Of a DNA stretch of 64,000 nt, positions 45,518 through 56,380 are shown piece by piece. How positions within the stretch are numbered: position 1 is the stretch's first letter; every line of letters begins with the position of its first letter. The notes beneath the pieces are model-generated. The model worked only from the letters and a program-made list of their open reading frames with translations. It did not search any database and was not told the DNA's origin. Both the position numbers and the translations under genes were made by a program. This stretch comes from Brucella gallinifaecis (GTDB lineage Bacteria > Pseudomonadota > Alphaproteobacteria > Rhizobiales > Rhizobiaceae). The stretch covers positions 431,127-495,126 of the forward strand of contig NZ_ML636800.1 in NCBI RefSeq assembly GCF_006476605.1, written 5' to 3'.

Positions 45518-46660
45518 ATGCAGTTTATGCACAAAGCATCTATTCTTGCATCGACTATGTTTGTCAGTCTCATACTCACGCTGGTATCACTTTCTCCCGC
45601 ATTCTCACAGGAGCGTCCGCGTACAATCTTTGATTTGCTGTTTGGTCAGAAACAGGCGCAACCGCAGCGCAAGTATGAACAACCCAAACCTCAACGGATT
45701 CGTCCCGCCAAGCCAAAACGCACACCAAAAGCCACAGCACCGATCATACGATCTTCACCTGCGGCTTCACCGCGGCCTGAGATCAATTTTGTTGAGAAAA
45801 AACCTGATGCCAAAAAGATTCTGGTCGTTGGTGACTTTATTGCAAACGGGCTTGCGGAAGGACTTAATGTCGCCTTTGCAACCAATCCAGATATGCGCAT
45901 TGTTAGTCGTATCAATGGCTCGTCCGGCTTTGTGCGGGACGACCATTTTGATTGGCCCGCTAATATTGGCACAATTCTTGATGAAGAAAAGCCTGATGCT
46001 GTTATCGTGATGCTTGGCTCCAATGACCGGCAGACCATCAGTGCCAAAGGGCAGAGTTTCAGCATTCGTTCACCCGAATGGATCGTGGAATATCAAAACC
46101 GTGTGACAAAATTCCTGGCTGAAATTACCGATCAGAACTATCCATTAATATGGGTTGGTCAGCCCCCATTCCGCCCACGCGGTATGTCACAGGATATGCT
46201 TGCGCTTAATGAGATTTACCGCACCAGCGTTGAAAAAGCTGGCGGCAAATTTATCGATATATGGGACGGTTTTGTTGATCAGGACGATAATTTCAGCGAA
46301 ACAGGTTTTGATATCAATGGCCAGACTGCACGTCTGCGAGCCAATGATGGCATAAACACCACATCAGCCGGCAGGCGCAAACTCGCTTTCTATGCTGAGA
46401 AACCGTTAAATGGATTATTTGAAGATAATCGGACGAGCAAACAGCTCTTGCCTACAGCCGCTATTCAGGATCCTTCAAAACCGGTCAATCGTATAGCACC
46501 AGTCAACCTGCAAGATATTCATCGTGACAATAACAATATTCTGCTCGGAGACGAACTTGGCTTAAACAAGCAAGATGCTAAAAAGGCAGCCATTGCACAA
46601 AAAGCATCACCTGGTCGCGCAGATGATTTTTCATGGCCATCCGGAAACATAAATCCCTGA
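45518..46660 (+). CDS. DUF459 (SGNH-fold) periplasmic protein
   Basis: A 380-residue exported protein: signal peptide ending near residue 30 (PAFSQ), a basic Pro/Lys-rich linker (about 45-90) and a DUF459/SGNH-like domain (about 98-300). The expected GDS nucleophile block reads VVGDFIANGL (105-110), with Phe in place of Ser. The GSND block is present at 166-169, and the last block reads DGINTTSAG (from 276) where hydrolases have DGxH. It thus looks like a non-catalytic member, perhaps a wall or polysaccharide-binding protein. It follows the transglycosylase gene by about 90 bases in the same direction. Confidence 0.8.
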   Translation: MQFMHKASILASTMFVSLILTLVSLSPAFSQERPRTIFDLLFGQKQAQPQRKYEQPKPQRIRPAKPKRTPKATAPIIRSSPAASPRPEINFVEKKPDAKKILVVGDFIANGLAEGLNVAFATNPDMRIVSRINGSSGFVRDDHFDWPANIGTILDEEKPDAVIVMLGSNDRQTISAKGQSFSIRSPEWIVEYQNRVTKFLAEITDQNYPLIWVGQPPFRPRGMSQDMLALNEIYRTSVEKAGGKFIDIWDGFVDQDDNFSETGFDINGQTARLRANDGINTTSAGRRKLAFYAEKPLNGLFEDNRTSKQLLPTAAIQDPSKPVNRIAPVNLQDIHRDNNNILLGDELGLNKQDAKKAAIAQKASPGRADDFSWPSGNINP

Positions 46661-46846
46661 ATAATCTACTGATTAACCGTTAAGCGATCTAGCTTGGTGC
46701 AAAAAATCAGTGAATTTATCGGTGTTTCTCAGCCTAAATGTTATATTTCGCATAGTTCCCATTTCAGATTTCCTCAGCTATCAGGAGTTCACGTAGTCCA
46801 GTAGAAGCATCTGGTCACACGACAGCAATGCATAAGAGGCATCTGA

Positions 46847-48250
46847 ATGAATATTGCATCGAAGCCTTCCGTTGAAAACAACCGGGAGGGAGAACCCCAT
46901 CTTGCACGTAATCTGTCCAATCGCCATCTCCAACTGATCGCCATTGGCGGGGCAATTGGCACGGGCCTTTTCATGGGCTCCGGTAAGACTATATCGCTTG
47001 CTGGCCCCTCTATTCTGCTCGTCTATGCGATCATCGGCTTTATGCTGTTTTTTGTGATGCGTGCACTGGGTGAAATCCTTCTGTCCAATCTTGAATATCG
47101 CTCATTCGCTGATTTCGCAGGCGATTATCTCGGTCCATGGGCACAGTTTTTCACTGGCTGGACTTACTGGCTTTGCTGGATTGTCACGGGTATCGCCGAT
47201 GTTGTAGCCGTTTCGGGCTATATCTCGTTCTGGTATCCTGAACTTGCGCTCTGGATTCCGGCGCTTGGTCTGATTGGTGTGTTACTATTGCTGAACCTGC
47301 CAAATGTACGCAACTTTGGTGAGATAGAATTCTGGTTTGCATTGATCAAAATCGTTGCAATCGTCGCACTTATACTGGCTGGCGCCTATATGCTGATTAC
47401 CGGTTTTGCGCTTCCTAACGGCACACAGGCATCGGTTACGCATCTGTGGGCCAATGGCGGATTTTTCCCGAATGGGTTCTTCGGCTTTGTGGCTGGATTC
47501 CAGATTGCGGTTTTTGCATTTGTCGGTATTGAACTGGTTGGTACGGCTGCGGCTGAAACTGAAAATCCTTTGAGAAATCTGCCAAAAGCCATCAACTCGA
47601 TCCCTATCCGCGTTGTGCTTTTCTATGTCGGCGCATTATTCGTGATCATCACGGTTATTCCATGGAATCAGGTCGATCCGGGTTCAAGTCCGTTCGTTGC
47701 AATGTTCTCGCTGGCCGGTCTTGGCATTGCTGCGCATGTGGTCAACTTCGTCGTGCTGACCTCGGCAACATCAAGCGCCAATTCCGGCATCTACTCGACC
47801 TCGCGCATGATCTATGGTCTGGCAACATCACGCCTCGCGCCGCAAATACTGGGCAAACTGAACAGCCGTAAAGTGCCAGTCAATGCGCTGTTTTTCTCCT
47901 GCATTTTTCTGCTTGCAGGTGTTGTGCTCCTTTATGCAGGCGATAGCATTATTGAAGTGTTCACCATCGTTACAACCATTTCTGCGCTTCTTTTCATCTT
48001 TATCTGGTCGATCATTCTTGCATCTTATCTTCAGTATCGTCGCAAGCGTCCTGATTTGCATGAAAAGTCCACTTTCAAGCTGCCTGGTGGCCGCGCTGCT
48101 GTCGCTATGGTATTTGCCTTCTTCGCCTTCATCCTTTGGGCGCTCGCACAGGAACAGGATACAGCTATTGCTTTGAAAATTACTCCTGTCTGGTTCATAT
48201 TCTTAGGCATTGTCTATCTGGTAATTCGCAAGAACTACCGGCAGAACTAA
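46847..48250 (+). CDS. cycA: Amino acid permease, CycA type (D-serine/D-alanine/glycine)
   Basis: A 467-residue APC-superfamily transporter with about twelve membrane segments. The N-terminus (RNLSNRHLQLIAIGGAIGTGLFMGSGKTISLAGPS) and the stretch FFVMRALGEILLSNLEYRSFADFA closely match E. coli CycA, which imports D-serine, D-alanine and glycine with protons. Other amino-acid-transporter members (AroP, ProY) are less similar at these points. Specificity in this organism is inferred. It ends at a shared terminator with gltD. Confidence 0.87.
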   Translation: MNIASKPSVENNREGEPHLARNLSNRHLQLIAIGGAIGTGLFMGSGKTISLAGPSILLVYAIIGFMLFFVMRALGEILLSNLEYRSFADFAGDYLGPWAQFFTGWTYWLCWIVTGIADVVAVSGYISFWYPELALWIPALGLIGVLLLLNLPNVRNFGEIEFWFALIKIVAIVALILAGAYMLITGFALPNGTQASVTHLWANGGFFPNGFFGFVAGFQIAVFAFVGIELVGTAAAETENPLRNLPKAINSIPIRVVLFYVGALFVIITVIPWNQVDPGSSPFVAMFSLAGLGIAAHVVNFVVLTSATSSANSGIYSTSRMIYGLATSRLAPQILGKLNSRKVPVNALFFSCIFLLAGVVLLYAGDSIIEVFTIVTTISALLFIFIWSIILASYLQYRRKRPDLHEKSTFKLPGGRAAVAMVFAFFAFILWALAQEQDTAIALKITPVWFIFLGIVYLVIRKNYRQN

Positions 48251-48254
48251 AAAG

Positions 48255-48285
48255 CAAAAAAACCGGCACATTGCCGGGTTTTTTT
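48255..48285. terminator. Bidirectional terminator between cycA and gltD
   Basis: Short stem CCGGCA/TGCCGG (48263-48268 and 48272-48277) flanked by an A-run before and seven T after; genes are convergent. Confidence 0.75.
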
Positions 48286-48301
48286 GGAGTGCCGTAAAAA
48301 A

Positions 48302-49756
48302 TTAACGCGGCAACACGGACGATTCCATCAGATCCGTGTCAATTGCATGAGCTGCCTGACGGCCTTCACGAATTGCCCAGACAACCAGTGATTGACCGCG
48401 ACGTACATCGCCAGCTGCATAAAGCTTCTCGACACTGGTGCGGTAGTCGCGTTCATTAGCCTTTACTGACGTTCCACCACGACGGTCCGTTGCGATTTCG
48501 AGCTTGTCGCCCAATTCTTTAAGTACCGAGTTTTCCGCCGGACCAAAAAAACCAATCGCGATGAAAGCAAGATCAGCCTTGATGAAAAACTCGGAGCCTG
48601 CAATCGGCTTGCGCTTTTCATCAACATGGCAGCACTTTACATGGGTAAGCTTGCCATCTTCGCCGATAAACTCAAGTGTTGCCACCTGAAACTCGCGATT
48701 AGCACCTTCAGCCTGACTAGATGATGTTCGCATCTTTGTCGCCCAATAAGGCCAAACGCTGAGCTTATCTTCCCTTTCAGGCGGCTGCGGTCGAATATCA
48801 AGCTGCGTCACATTAACTGCTCCCTGACGGAAAGCCGTACCAACGCAGTCCGATGCTGTATCGCCACCGCCAACAACCACAATATGCTTGCCACCAGCCA
48901 GAATGGGTGCTTCGTGCCATGCGACCGATTCAATGTTTTCGCGACCAACGCGGCGGTTCTGCTGCACAAGATACGGCATTGCATCATGAACGCCTTCAAG
49001 GTCAGCACCCGGAATACCGGCTGGGCGAGGCTTTTCTGAACCACCAGAGTAAAGCACCGCATCATAAGTATCGAGCAAACCACGCAGCGGCTTGTCTACA
49101 CCAATATTCACGCCGCAAAGAAAGCGCACGCCCTCACCTTCCATCTGCGCTACACGACGGTCAATGAGGTGCTTTTCCATCTTGAAATCAGGTATGCCAT
49201 AACGCAACAAACCTCCGGGACGGCTTTCACGTTCATAGACATCGACCATGTGACCCGCGCGTGCAAGCTGTTGCGCGGCAGCAAGGCCTGCCGGGCCAGA
49301 GCCTATGATCGCCACTGATTTGCCAGTTTTTTGCACAGAAGGCTGCGGAACGATGTAACCTAACTCATAAGCCTTGTCGCCCAGTGCCTGTTCGACAGTC
49401 TTGATTGCAACGGGGGCATCTTCAAGGTTCAGCGTGCAGGCTTCTTCGCAAGGGGCCGGACAGACACGACCGGTAAACTCCGGAAAATTGTTGGTCAGAT
49501 GCAGGTTGCGGATCGCCTGATCCCAGTTGTTATTATAGACGAGATCGTTCCAGTCCGGGATCTGGTTATGCACGGGGCAACCCGTCGGACCATGACAAAA
49601 CGGAATGCCACAATCCATACAACGTGCAGCCTGTTTCTGCACTTCACCATCGCTCATCGGGAGTACAAACTCGCGAAAATGACGAATACGATCCGATGCA
49701 GGCTGATACTTTGCGACCTGCCGGTCGATCTCAAGAAAACCAGTAACTTTACCCAT
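48302..49756 (-). CDS. gltD: Glutamate synthase (NADPH) small chain
   Basis: A 484-residue flavoprotein supplying electrons from NADPH to the large chain for the glutamine-to-2-oxoglutarate amide transfer. The N-terminal cysteine motifs for iron-sulfur binding are CMDCGIPFCHGPTGCPV near 42-57 and CPAPCEEACTLN near 98. The FAD-binding loop is IIGSGPAGLAAAQQLARAGH near 150 and the NADPH-binding loop VVVGGGDTASDCVGTA near 290. It is encoded 80 bases downstream of gltB on the same strand, the standard GOGAT operon. Confidence 0.95.
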   Translation of the reverse strand: MGKVTGFLEIDRQVAKYQPASDRIRHFREFVLPMSDGEVQKQAARCMDCGIPFCHGPTGCPVHNQIPDWNDLVYNNNWDQAIRNLHLTNNFPEFTGRVCPAPCEEACTLNLEDAPVAIKTVEQALGDKAYELGYIVPQPSVQKTGKSVAIIGSGPAGLAAAQQLARAGHMVDVYERESRPGGLLRYGIPDFKMEKHLIDRRVAQMEGEGVRFLCGVNIGVDKPLRGLLDTYDAVLYSGGSEKPRPAGIPGADLEGVHDAMPYLVQQNRRVGRENIESVAWHEAPILAGGKHIVVVGGGDTASDCVGTAFRQGAVNVTQLDIRPQPPEREDKLSVWPYWATKMRTSSSQAEGANREFQVATLEFIGEDGKLTHVKCCHVDEKRKPIAGSEFFIKADLAFIAIGFFGPAENSVLKELGDKLEIATDRRGGTSVKANERDYRTSVEKLYAAGDVRRGQSLVVWAIREGRQAAHAIDTDLMESSVLPR

Positions 49757-49836
49757 TATTCCATGCTCCTCTCACCCTGTGAGATTCGGGCTCTACTCGC
49801 CATTTCAGGCGCACGAAAACCACGTTTGATATTCTC

Positions 49837-52800
49837 TTACTCAGCTGCAACACCGACCTGCATACGCTCCATCTCTTCAAGAGCGCGACGATACTCGACC
49901 GGCATAACCTTCACGAATTTCGGGCGATAGCTTTCCCAGTTATCGAGAATATCCCTGGCGCGGGTAGAGCCGGTGTAATGCAGATGATTGGCAATCAGCT
50001 GCACCAGACGTTCTTCATCATGGCGCGTCATATTTGCCGATACATCCACACGGCCCTTGTGCATCAGGTCACCACCATGATGATGCAGCTTTTCAAGGAT
50101 ATCATCCTCCTCCGGCACCGGCTCCAGTTCGACCATTGCCATATTGCAGCGCTGTGCAAAATCACCTTCTTCGTCAAGCACATAGGCAACTCCGCCCGAC
50201 ATGCCAGCTGCAAAGTTACGGCCAGTCTGACCAATAACCACAACCACACCGCCCGTCATATATTCGCAGCCGTGATCGCCCACGCCTTCGACAACCGTTA
50301 CAGCGCCTGAGTTACGCACGGCAAAACGTTCGCCTGCCACGCCGCGGAAATAGCATTCGCCCTCAAGCGCACCATAAAGCACGGTATTGCCTGCGATTAT
50401 CGAATCTTCAGCCACAATACGTGTATCTTCCGGCGGACGTATGACAATGCGGCCTCCCGAAAGACCTTTGCCGATATAGTCATTGCCATCGCCGATCAGC
50501 TCGAACGTAATGCCGCGTGCCAGGAAGGCGCCGAAAGACTGACCAGCCGTTCCGCGCAGGGTAACGGCAATAGTATCATCCGGCAGCCCCTTATGACGGA
50601 ACCGTTTAGCCACTTCGCCCGAAAGCATGGCGCCTGCCGAACGGTCGACGTTCTTGATATCAATATCAATCTTGACCGGCGTCTTGTTTTCCAGTGCAGG
50701 CATGGCTTCAGCAATCAATTTGCGATCCAGAATATCTTCAATCGGGTGATGCTGGCGTTCGGTCCAGAAGATTTCATGCTTCTCTGCTTCCGGCTTATAG
50801 AAGATGCGGCTGAAATCGAGCCCCTTGGCCTTCCAGTGATCAATCATGGTCTGCTTTTCGAGCAGTTCCGTTTCACCAATGATTTGCTCAAGCTTCGTGA
50901 AGCCCATTGCTGCAAGAAGTGCGCGTACTTCTTCTGCCAGATAGAAGAAGAAATTGATGACATGCTCAGGCGTGCCCTTGAAGCGCTTGCGCAAAACAGG
51001 ATCCTGCGTGGCAACACCCACCGGGCAGGTATTGAGATGACATTTGCGCATCATGATACAGCCAGCAGCAATCAGCGGAGCGGTCGAAAAACCGAACTCA
51101 TCAGCACCGAGCAACGCACCAATGATCACGTCACGACCGGTCCGAAGGCCGCCATCGACCTGCAAAGCAACGCGTGAACGAAGACCATTCAACACCAGCG
51201 TCTGATGGGTTTCGGCAAGGCCGATTTCCCAAGGACTTCCGGCGTGCTTTAATGAAGTGAGCGGAGAGGCTCCCGTGCCGCCATCATAGCCGGATACAGT
51301 GATATGATCCGCACGCGCTTTTGCAACACCTGCAGCAACAGTGCCGACTCCCACTTCCGACACCAGCTTCACCGATATATCGGCTACCGGATTGACGTTT
51401 TTCAAATCGTAAATCAACTGTGCCAGATCTTCGATCGAATAAATGTCATGGTGTGGCGGAGGCGAAATGAGACCAACGCCCGGCGTCGAATGGCGCGTCT
51501 TGGCAATTGTTGCATCAACCTTGTGACCCGGAAGCTGGCCGCCTTCACCTGGCTTTGCGCCTTGAGCCACCTTGATCTGGATGAGATCGGCATTGACCAG
51601 ATATTCTGTTGTCACCCCGAAGCGGCCTGATGCAACCTGCTTGATCGCAGAGCGTTCAGGATTTGGCTTTCCATCGGGCAGCGGATAGAAACGATCCGGC
51701 TCCTCTCCGCCTTCACCCGTGTTTGACTTGCCACCTATCGCGTTCATCGCCCGCGCAAGAGTGGTATGTGCTTCGCGCGAAATCGAGCCAAACGACATAG
51801 CGCCTGTCGAAAAACGCTTGACGATATCGACTGCCGGTTCAACATCCTCGATTGCCACCGGCTTGCGGCCACTCGCTTCTGCAAGGCGTATATCAAACAG
51901 GCCGCGAATGGTTTTTGCCTGCGCTGCCTTGGAATCAAGCATCGATGTATATTCGGTGAATATAGCCGGGTTTGACGTACGCACTGCATGCTGCAATTTT
52001 GCAACTGCATCCGGCGACCAGAGATGTGCTTCACCACGCATACGATAGGCATATTCGCCACCAACTTCGAGTGATGTCAGCAGCACAGGATCGTTGCCAA
52101 AGGCAGATGTATGGCGACGAACCGTTTCTTCCGCAATTTCGTCAAGGCCCACACCTTCAATCGTCGTGGCGGTGCCAAAGAAGAACTGATCGACAAAATC
52201 AGACTTCAAGCCAACGGCATCAAAAATCTGCGCACCGCAATAGGACTGATAAGTCGAAATGCCCATCTTGGACATGACCTTGAGAATGCCTTTGCCAATC
52301 GACTTGATATAGCGCTTGACCACTTCATATTCATCGACTTCCGGCGGGAACTCACGGCGACGATGCATGTCGAGCAGCGTGTCAAATGCGAGATAGGGAT
52401 TGATTGCTTCTGCACCATAGCCTGCAAGACAGGCAAAATGATGCACTTCACGCGGCTCGCCCGATTCAACGACCAGACCAACCGATGTACGCTGGCCCTT
52501 GCGGATCAGATGATGATGAACAGCAGCCGTGGCCAACAATGCCGGAATTGCAATACGATCTGGACCAACCTGACGATCCGACAGGATGACAATGTTATAA
52601 CCACCATGCACGGCAGCTTCTGCACGGTCGCACAAACGCTCGAGTGCACCCTGCATCCCGCTCGCGCCTTCGCCGACATTATAGGTGATGTCGAGCGTTT
52701 TTGTATCAAAGCGATCTTCCGTATGTCCGATAGAACGGATTTTCTCAAGATCGCCATTGGTCAGGATCGGTTGACGCACTTCCAGACGCTTGCGGCGCGA

Positions 52801-54591
52801 TGTACCAACCAGATCAAAAATATTCGGACGCGGACCAATGAAGGAGACGAGGCTCATCACCAGCTCTTCACGGATCGGATCAATCGGCGGATTCGTGACC
52901 TGCGCGAAATTCTGCTTGAAATAAGTATACAAAAGTTTCGATTTGTCGGACATGGCCGAAATCGGCGTATCCGTCCCCATCGAACCAATAGCTTCCTGAC
53001 CGGTGGTCGCCATCGGCGACATAAGCAGCTTTGTGTCTTCCTGTGTGTAACCAAATGACTGCTGACGATCAAGCAGGCTCACATCCTTACGCAATGCGCG
53101 TGGCTCCACAGGCGCCAGATCTTCCAGAATAAGCTGGGTATTGGAAAGCCACTTTTTATAGGGATGCTTTTGCGCAATCTGCGACTTGATTTCTTCATCC
53201 GAAACGATACGGCCTTCTTCCATATCAATGAGCAGCATACGGCCCGGCTGAAGACGCCATTTTTTGACAATCCGCTTTTCTTCGACAGGCAGCACGCCAG
53301 CTTCAGACGCCAGAATGACGAAATCATCCTCAGTCACGATATAACGGGCCGGACGCAGGCCATTACGATCAAGCGTTGCACCAATCTGCCGACCGTCAGT
53401 GAAAGCCACAGCAGCAGGACCATCCCATGGCTCCATCAAAGCGGCGTGGTATTCATAAAACGCACGGCGTTCATCCGACATCAGCTTGTTGCCTGACCAT
53501 GCTTCCGGGATCAGCATCATCATTGCGTGCGCCAGAGAGTAGCCACCCTGATGTAGAAATTCGAGCGCATTATCAAAACAGGCAGTGTCTGACTGACCTT
53601 CATAGGAGATTGGCCATAGCTTGGAAATATCGTTGCCAAACAGCTCCGAATCCACAGATGCCTGCCGTGCGGCCATCCAGTTTACGTTGCCGCGCAACGT
53701 ATTGATCTCACCATTATGTGCAACCATACGATATGGATGCGCCAGACGCCATGAAGGGAAAGTGTTGGTTGAAAAACGCTGATGAACAAGCGCCACCGCA
53801 CTTTCAAAGCGCGGATCTTTCAGATCATTGTAATAGGCGCCCACCTGATAGGCCAGAAACATACCCTTATAGACAATCGTACGCGCTGACATGGAGACAA
53901 TATAGAAGCCCTTATCGTCACCGTCATTTTCCTGATAGATGCGATTGGAAATAACCTTGCGCAGCACAAACAGGCGGCGCTCAAAATCATCATCCGTTTC
54001 AATAGTCGTGCTACGGCCAATGAAAACCTGCACATGGAAAGGCTCGGTTGCTGCAATTTCCGGCGCTTTTGACAGCGATGCATTATCCACCGGCACCTTG
54101 CGGAAGCCGATAAAAACCTGCCCTTCCGAGCCAATCACTTCCTTGATAATTTCTTCAATATGCGTGCGCAGTGCCTCATCACGCGGCATGAAGAGATAGC
54201 CGACCGCATAATGGCCAGACTGCGGCAGATCGATGCCCTGCCGCGCCATTTCCTCACGAAAAAAGCGATCGGGTATCTGTACCAGAATGCCCGCACCATC
54301 ACCCATCAACGGATCAGCGCCAACCGCCCCGCGATGAGTAAGGTTTTCAAGCATCTTGAGACCATTTTCGACAACCTGATGCGACTTCTGACCTTTCATA
54401 TGCGCTATGAAGCCAACGCCACAGGCGTCACGTTCATTGCGCGGGTCATAAAGGCCTTGGGCAGGCGGCGTTCCTGCCGATGTTCGCATTTTTCGGGTCA
54501 TGCTCACGGAAGTTGTCGTGGCAGCTTTGACTGTTCCGTTCTGACCGTTGTGCAAATCCACATGCGATACAGATGGCGTCAAATGCGGCAT
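49837..54591 (-). CDS. gltB: Glutamate synthase (NADPH) large chain
   Basis: A 1584-residue protein with four parts: class II glutamine amidotransferase (about 57-430), central domain, FMN-binding synthase domain (about 830-1200; [19 protein letters not shown]) and a C-terminal beta-helix (about 1290-1510; repeated GG-rich turns). The nucleophile is C57 in [11 protein letters not shown]; the preceding residues are a propeptide removed on maturation. The 3Fe-4S cysteines are in [19 protein letters not shown]. The start at 54591 (MPHLTPS) is taken because GGAGGG lies seven bases away; ATG 54597 and TTG 54606 are in frame but too close to it. Confidence 0.95.
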   Translation of the reverse strand: MPHLTPSVSHVDLHNGQNGTVKAATTTSVSMTRKMRTSAGTPPAQGLYDPRNERDACGVGFIAHMKGQKSHQVVENGLKMLENLTHRGAVGADPLMGDGAGILVQIPDRFFREEMARQGIDLPQSGHYAVGYLFMPRDEALRTHIEEIIKEVIGSEGQVFIGFRKVPVDNASLSKAPEIAATEPFHVQVFIGRSTTIETDDDFERRLFVLRKVISNRIYQENDGDDKGFYIVSMSARTIVYKGMFLAYQVGAYYNDLKDPRFESAVALVHQRFSTNTFPSWRLAHPYRMVAHNGEINTLRGNVNWMAARQASVDSELFGNDISKLWPISYEGQSDTACFDNALEFLHQGGYSLAHAMMMLIPEAWSGNKLMSDERRAFYEYHAALMEPWDGPAAVAFTDGRQIGATLDRNGLRPARYIVTEDDFVILASEAGVLPVEEKRIVKKWRLQPGRMLLIDMEEGRIVSDEEIKSQIAQKHPYKKWLSNTQLILEDLAPVEPRALRKDVSLLDRQQSFGYTQEDTKLLMSPMATTGQEAIGSMGTDTPISAMSDKSKLLYTYFKQNFAQVTNPPIDPIREELVMSLVSFIGPRPNIFDLVGTSRRKRLEVRQPILTNGDLEKIRSIGHTEDRFDTKTLDITYNVGEGASGMQGALERLCDRAEAAVHGGYNIVILSDRQVGPDRIAIPALLATAAVHHHLIRKGQRTSVGLVVESGEPREVHHFACLAGYGAEAINPYLAFDTLLDMHRRREFPPEVDEYEVVKRYIKSIGKGILKVMSKMGISTYQSYCGAQIFDAVGLKSDFVDQFFFGTATTIEGVGLDEIAEETVRRHTSAFGNDPVLLTSLEVGGEYAYRMRGEAHLWSPDAVAKLQHAVRTSNPAIFTEYTSMLDSKAAQAKTIRGLFDIRLAEASGRKPVAIEDVEPAVDIVKRFSTGAMSFGSISREAHTTLARAMNAIGGKSNTGEGGEEPDRFYPLPDGKPNPERSAIKQVASGRFGVTTEYLVNADLIQIKVAQGAKPGEGGQLPGHKVDATIAKTRHSTPGVGLISPPPHHDIYSIEDLAQLIYDLKNVNPVADISVKLVSEVGVGTVAAGVAKARADHITVSGYDGGTGASPLTSLKHAGSPWEIGLAETHQTLVLNGLRSRVALQVDGGLRTGRDVIIGALLGADEFGFSTAPLIAAGCIMMRKCHLNTCPVGVATQDPVLRKRFKGTPEHVINFFFYLAEEVRALLAAMGFTKLEQIIGETELLEKQTMIDHWKAKGLDFSRIFYKPEAEKHEIFWTERQHHPIEDILDRKLIAEAMPALENKTPVKIDIDIKNVDRSAGAMLSGEVAKRFRHKGLPDDTIAVTLRGTAGQSFGAFLARGITFELIGDGNDYIGKGLSGGRIVIRPPEDTRIVAEDSIIAGNTVLYGALEGECYFRGVAGERFAVRNSGAVTVVEGVGDHGCEYMTGGVVVVIGQTGRNFAAGMSGGVAYVLDEEGDFAQRCNMAMVELEPVPEEDDILEKLHHHGGDLMHKGRVDVSANMTRHDEERLVQLIANHLHYTGSTRARDILDNWESYRPKFVKVMPVEYRRALEEMERMQVGVAAE

Positions 54592-55279
54592 CGTCATTCC
54601 CTCCAATGAGTGCGCAACCCTGTGCGCGATACGATAATGAACCGAAACGGCTATTCGTTCCGTACTGGTTTAGTCACGCATATAATCCCAAAGCTGCTTT
54701 GCACTTTTCGGGATGCGCTTTATTCCGATGTATTGAGAGCCTTATCAAAAAGGCGTTGGACGACGTTCCATGGCCGAAGACTGAGCCTTCGTGAGGAATA
54801 TTGCTTTCGCGCCTTAGTCTTTCAGGCTCGGCAAGCGATCTCGGCGCGCATATAGCGCACCAAACTCCCTTGTCTCTTTTAAATGCCGTATTCTGCCGGA
54901 TCAGACCGGTCTGCACGACACTTTCTTTTTGCAACCGTAGGACACTTTGATAAGAAATTCCGACAATTACAGTGGGAAATTGGACAGCACCGGTGAACTA
55001 GTCAGTATTGCTGTCCTAATTACGTATGACAGAATTCAAATCCTCTCACAAGATGGAAACATAATTTTTTTGATCCCCTTGCGAAACAAAGTGTCGCATG
55101 TGCACACAAAAGCATCATTAAATTACATAAAGCAGGCATTGCATCCGCCTAGTCCCGATAGAACCGGATAACTGAAGCTTCTAAAAGTAGAGAAAACTGT
55201 CTGATTTTTAGCCTTACGCACGCTATCAAGTCCGGTTATAGACCTTGACTATAAAGTCCTACCGCCAGTGGAGAACATC
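54592..55279. other. Long intergenic region upstream of gltB and threonine aldolase
   Basis: About 690 bases between divergent genes. It contains a partial repeat of the 103-nt family (54689-54722) near gltB. The remainder has a GC-rich stretch (about 54760-54850) with no recognisable RNA family and an AT-rich stretch (about 54940-55140). Open frames here lack ribosome sites or similarity. It may hold the nitrogen-responsive control of gltB. Confidence 0.5.
54689..54722. repeat. Partial repeat related to the 103-nt elements
   Basis: GCACTTTTCGGGATGCGCTTTA shares its core with the right ends of the copies at 5538-5640 and 6153-6255 (CCACTTTTCGGGATG). The left boundary is unclear. Confidence 0.5.
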
Positions 55280-56329
55280 GTGCATTTTGCTTCAGACAAC
55301 TGGGCAGGCGCCCATCCAAAAATCGCCGAGAGTCTTTCCCTTCATGCCAATGGCTTTGCCGCAGCCTATGGCGCCAGCGAAATAGACAAACGCGTAGAAC
55401 AACGCTTCAATGAATTATTTGAACGTGAAGTTGCGGTCTTCTTTGTCGGTACAGGCACAGCAGCCAACGCCCTTGCTCTCGCCAGCGTCAATCGTCCAGG
55501 CGGTGTCTCGCTTGTACATCGCGAAGCCCATGTAATCGAGGATGAATGCGGCGCACCTGAATATTTCACCGGTGGGGCGCGTCTGCATCCAATCGATGGT
55601 GCAATGGGACGTATCGACCCTGAATTACTCAAGCGCGAGCTCAAACGTTTCAACCCGGCCTTTGTTCATGCCGGTCAACCGATGGCGGTCAGCATCACGC
55701 AGGCCACGGAAGTTGGCACGCTGTATCAGCCTGAACATATCGCGACGATCTCGCAGATCTGCCGCGATGCGGGCCTGCCGCTGCATATGGATGGGGCACG
55801 CTTTGCCAATGCATTGGTGTCACTTGATATGACTCCCGCCGAAATGACCTGGAAACAAGGTGTCGATATCCTCTCCTTTGGCGGCACAAAGAATGGATGC
55901 TGGTGTGCGGAGGCCCTTGTCTTTATGGATCCAGCCCATGCCAAGGATCTGCCTTTTATCCGTAAACGTGCGGCACAGCTTTTTTCAAAAACGCGGTTTA
56001 TTGCAGCACAGTTCGACGCCTATCTTGCAGATGGTCTGTGGATTCAACTGGCGAAACATTCAAATGCCCTCGCCGCACGCCTCGCTCATCATATTCATGT
56101 ATCAAGCCAGATGCGCCTTGCATGGAAGCCCGAAGCCAATGAGGTTTTTGCGATCATGAAACAATCTGTTTATGACCGTCTGCGGGATGCTGGTGCAGTC
56201 TTCTATGACTGGAATCCACCACATTCGGAAGTCAACCGCATCAGCGAAGGTGAGATTTTTGCCCGCTTCGTAACAAGCTTTGCCAATACAGAAGAAGAAG
56301 TCGAGCAATTCGGAAAGCTAATAGCCTGA
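55280..56329 (+). CDS. ltaE: Low-specificity threonine aldolase
   Basis: A 349-residue PLP enzyme of the beta-eliminating lyase family, cleaving L-threonine or L-allo-threonine to glycine and acetaldehyde. The PLP-binding lysine is K204 in FGGTKNGCW, the pyridine-contact Asp is in LHMDGARFANAL near 175, and FFVGTGTAANALAL near 54 binds the cofactor phosphate. The start is taken as GTG at 55280, with GGAG six bases before it; GTG at 55268 is in frame but lacks a spaced site. The gene has its own terminator, shared with the heat-shock gene. Confidence 0.9.
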   Translation: MHFASDNWAGAHPKIAESLSLHANGFAAAYGASEIDKRVEQRFNELFEREVAVFFVGTGTAANALALASVNRPGGVSLVHREAHVIEDECGAPEYFTGGARLHPIDGAMGRIDPELLKRELKRFNPAFVHAGQPMAVSITQATEVGTLYQPEHIATISQICRDAGLPLHMDGARFANALVSLDMTPAEMTWKQGVDILSFGGTKNGCWCAEALVFMDPAHAKDLPFIRKRAAQLFSKTRFIAAQFDAYLADGLWIQLAKHSNALAARLAHHIHVSSQMRLAWKPEANEVFAIMKQSVYDRLRDAGAVFYDWNPPHSEVNRISEGEIFARFVTSFANTEEEVEQFGKLIA

Positions 56330-56332
56330 ACG

Positions 56333-56361
56333 AAAAAAGCGGCGCATTAAGCGCCGCTTTC
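56333..56361. terminator. Bidirectional terminator between ltaE and hsp20
   Basis: Stem AAGCGGCGC/GCGCCGCTT (56337-56345 and 56351-56359) with ATTAA loop, preceded by A and followed by T on the plus strand. It separates convergent genes. Confidence 0.85.
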
Positions 56362-56380
56362 TCTTCGACATCGTTTAATA

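Noticed and set aside
52111..53058. Plus-strand open frame of 315 codons inside gltB
   Set aside because: Antisense to the conserved gltB frame; Arg/Cys/His-rich composition typical of shadow translation.
54723..54860. Possible tRNA or riboswitch in the GC-rich block upstream of gltB
   Set aside because: No cloverleaf or known riboswitch core could be drawn.
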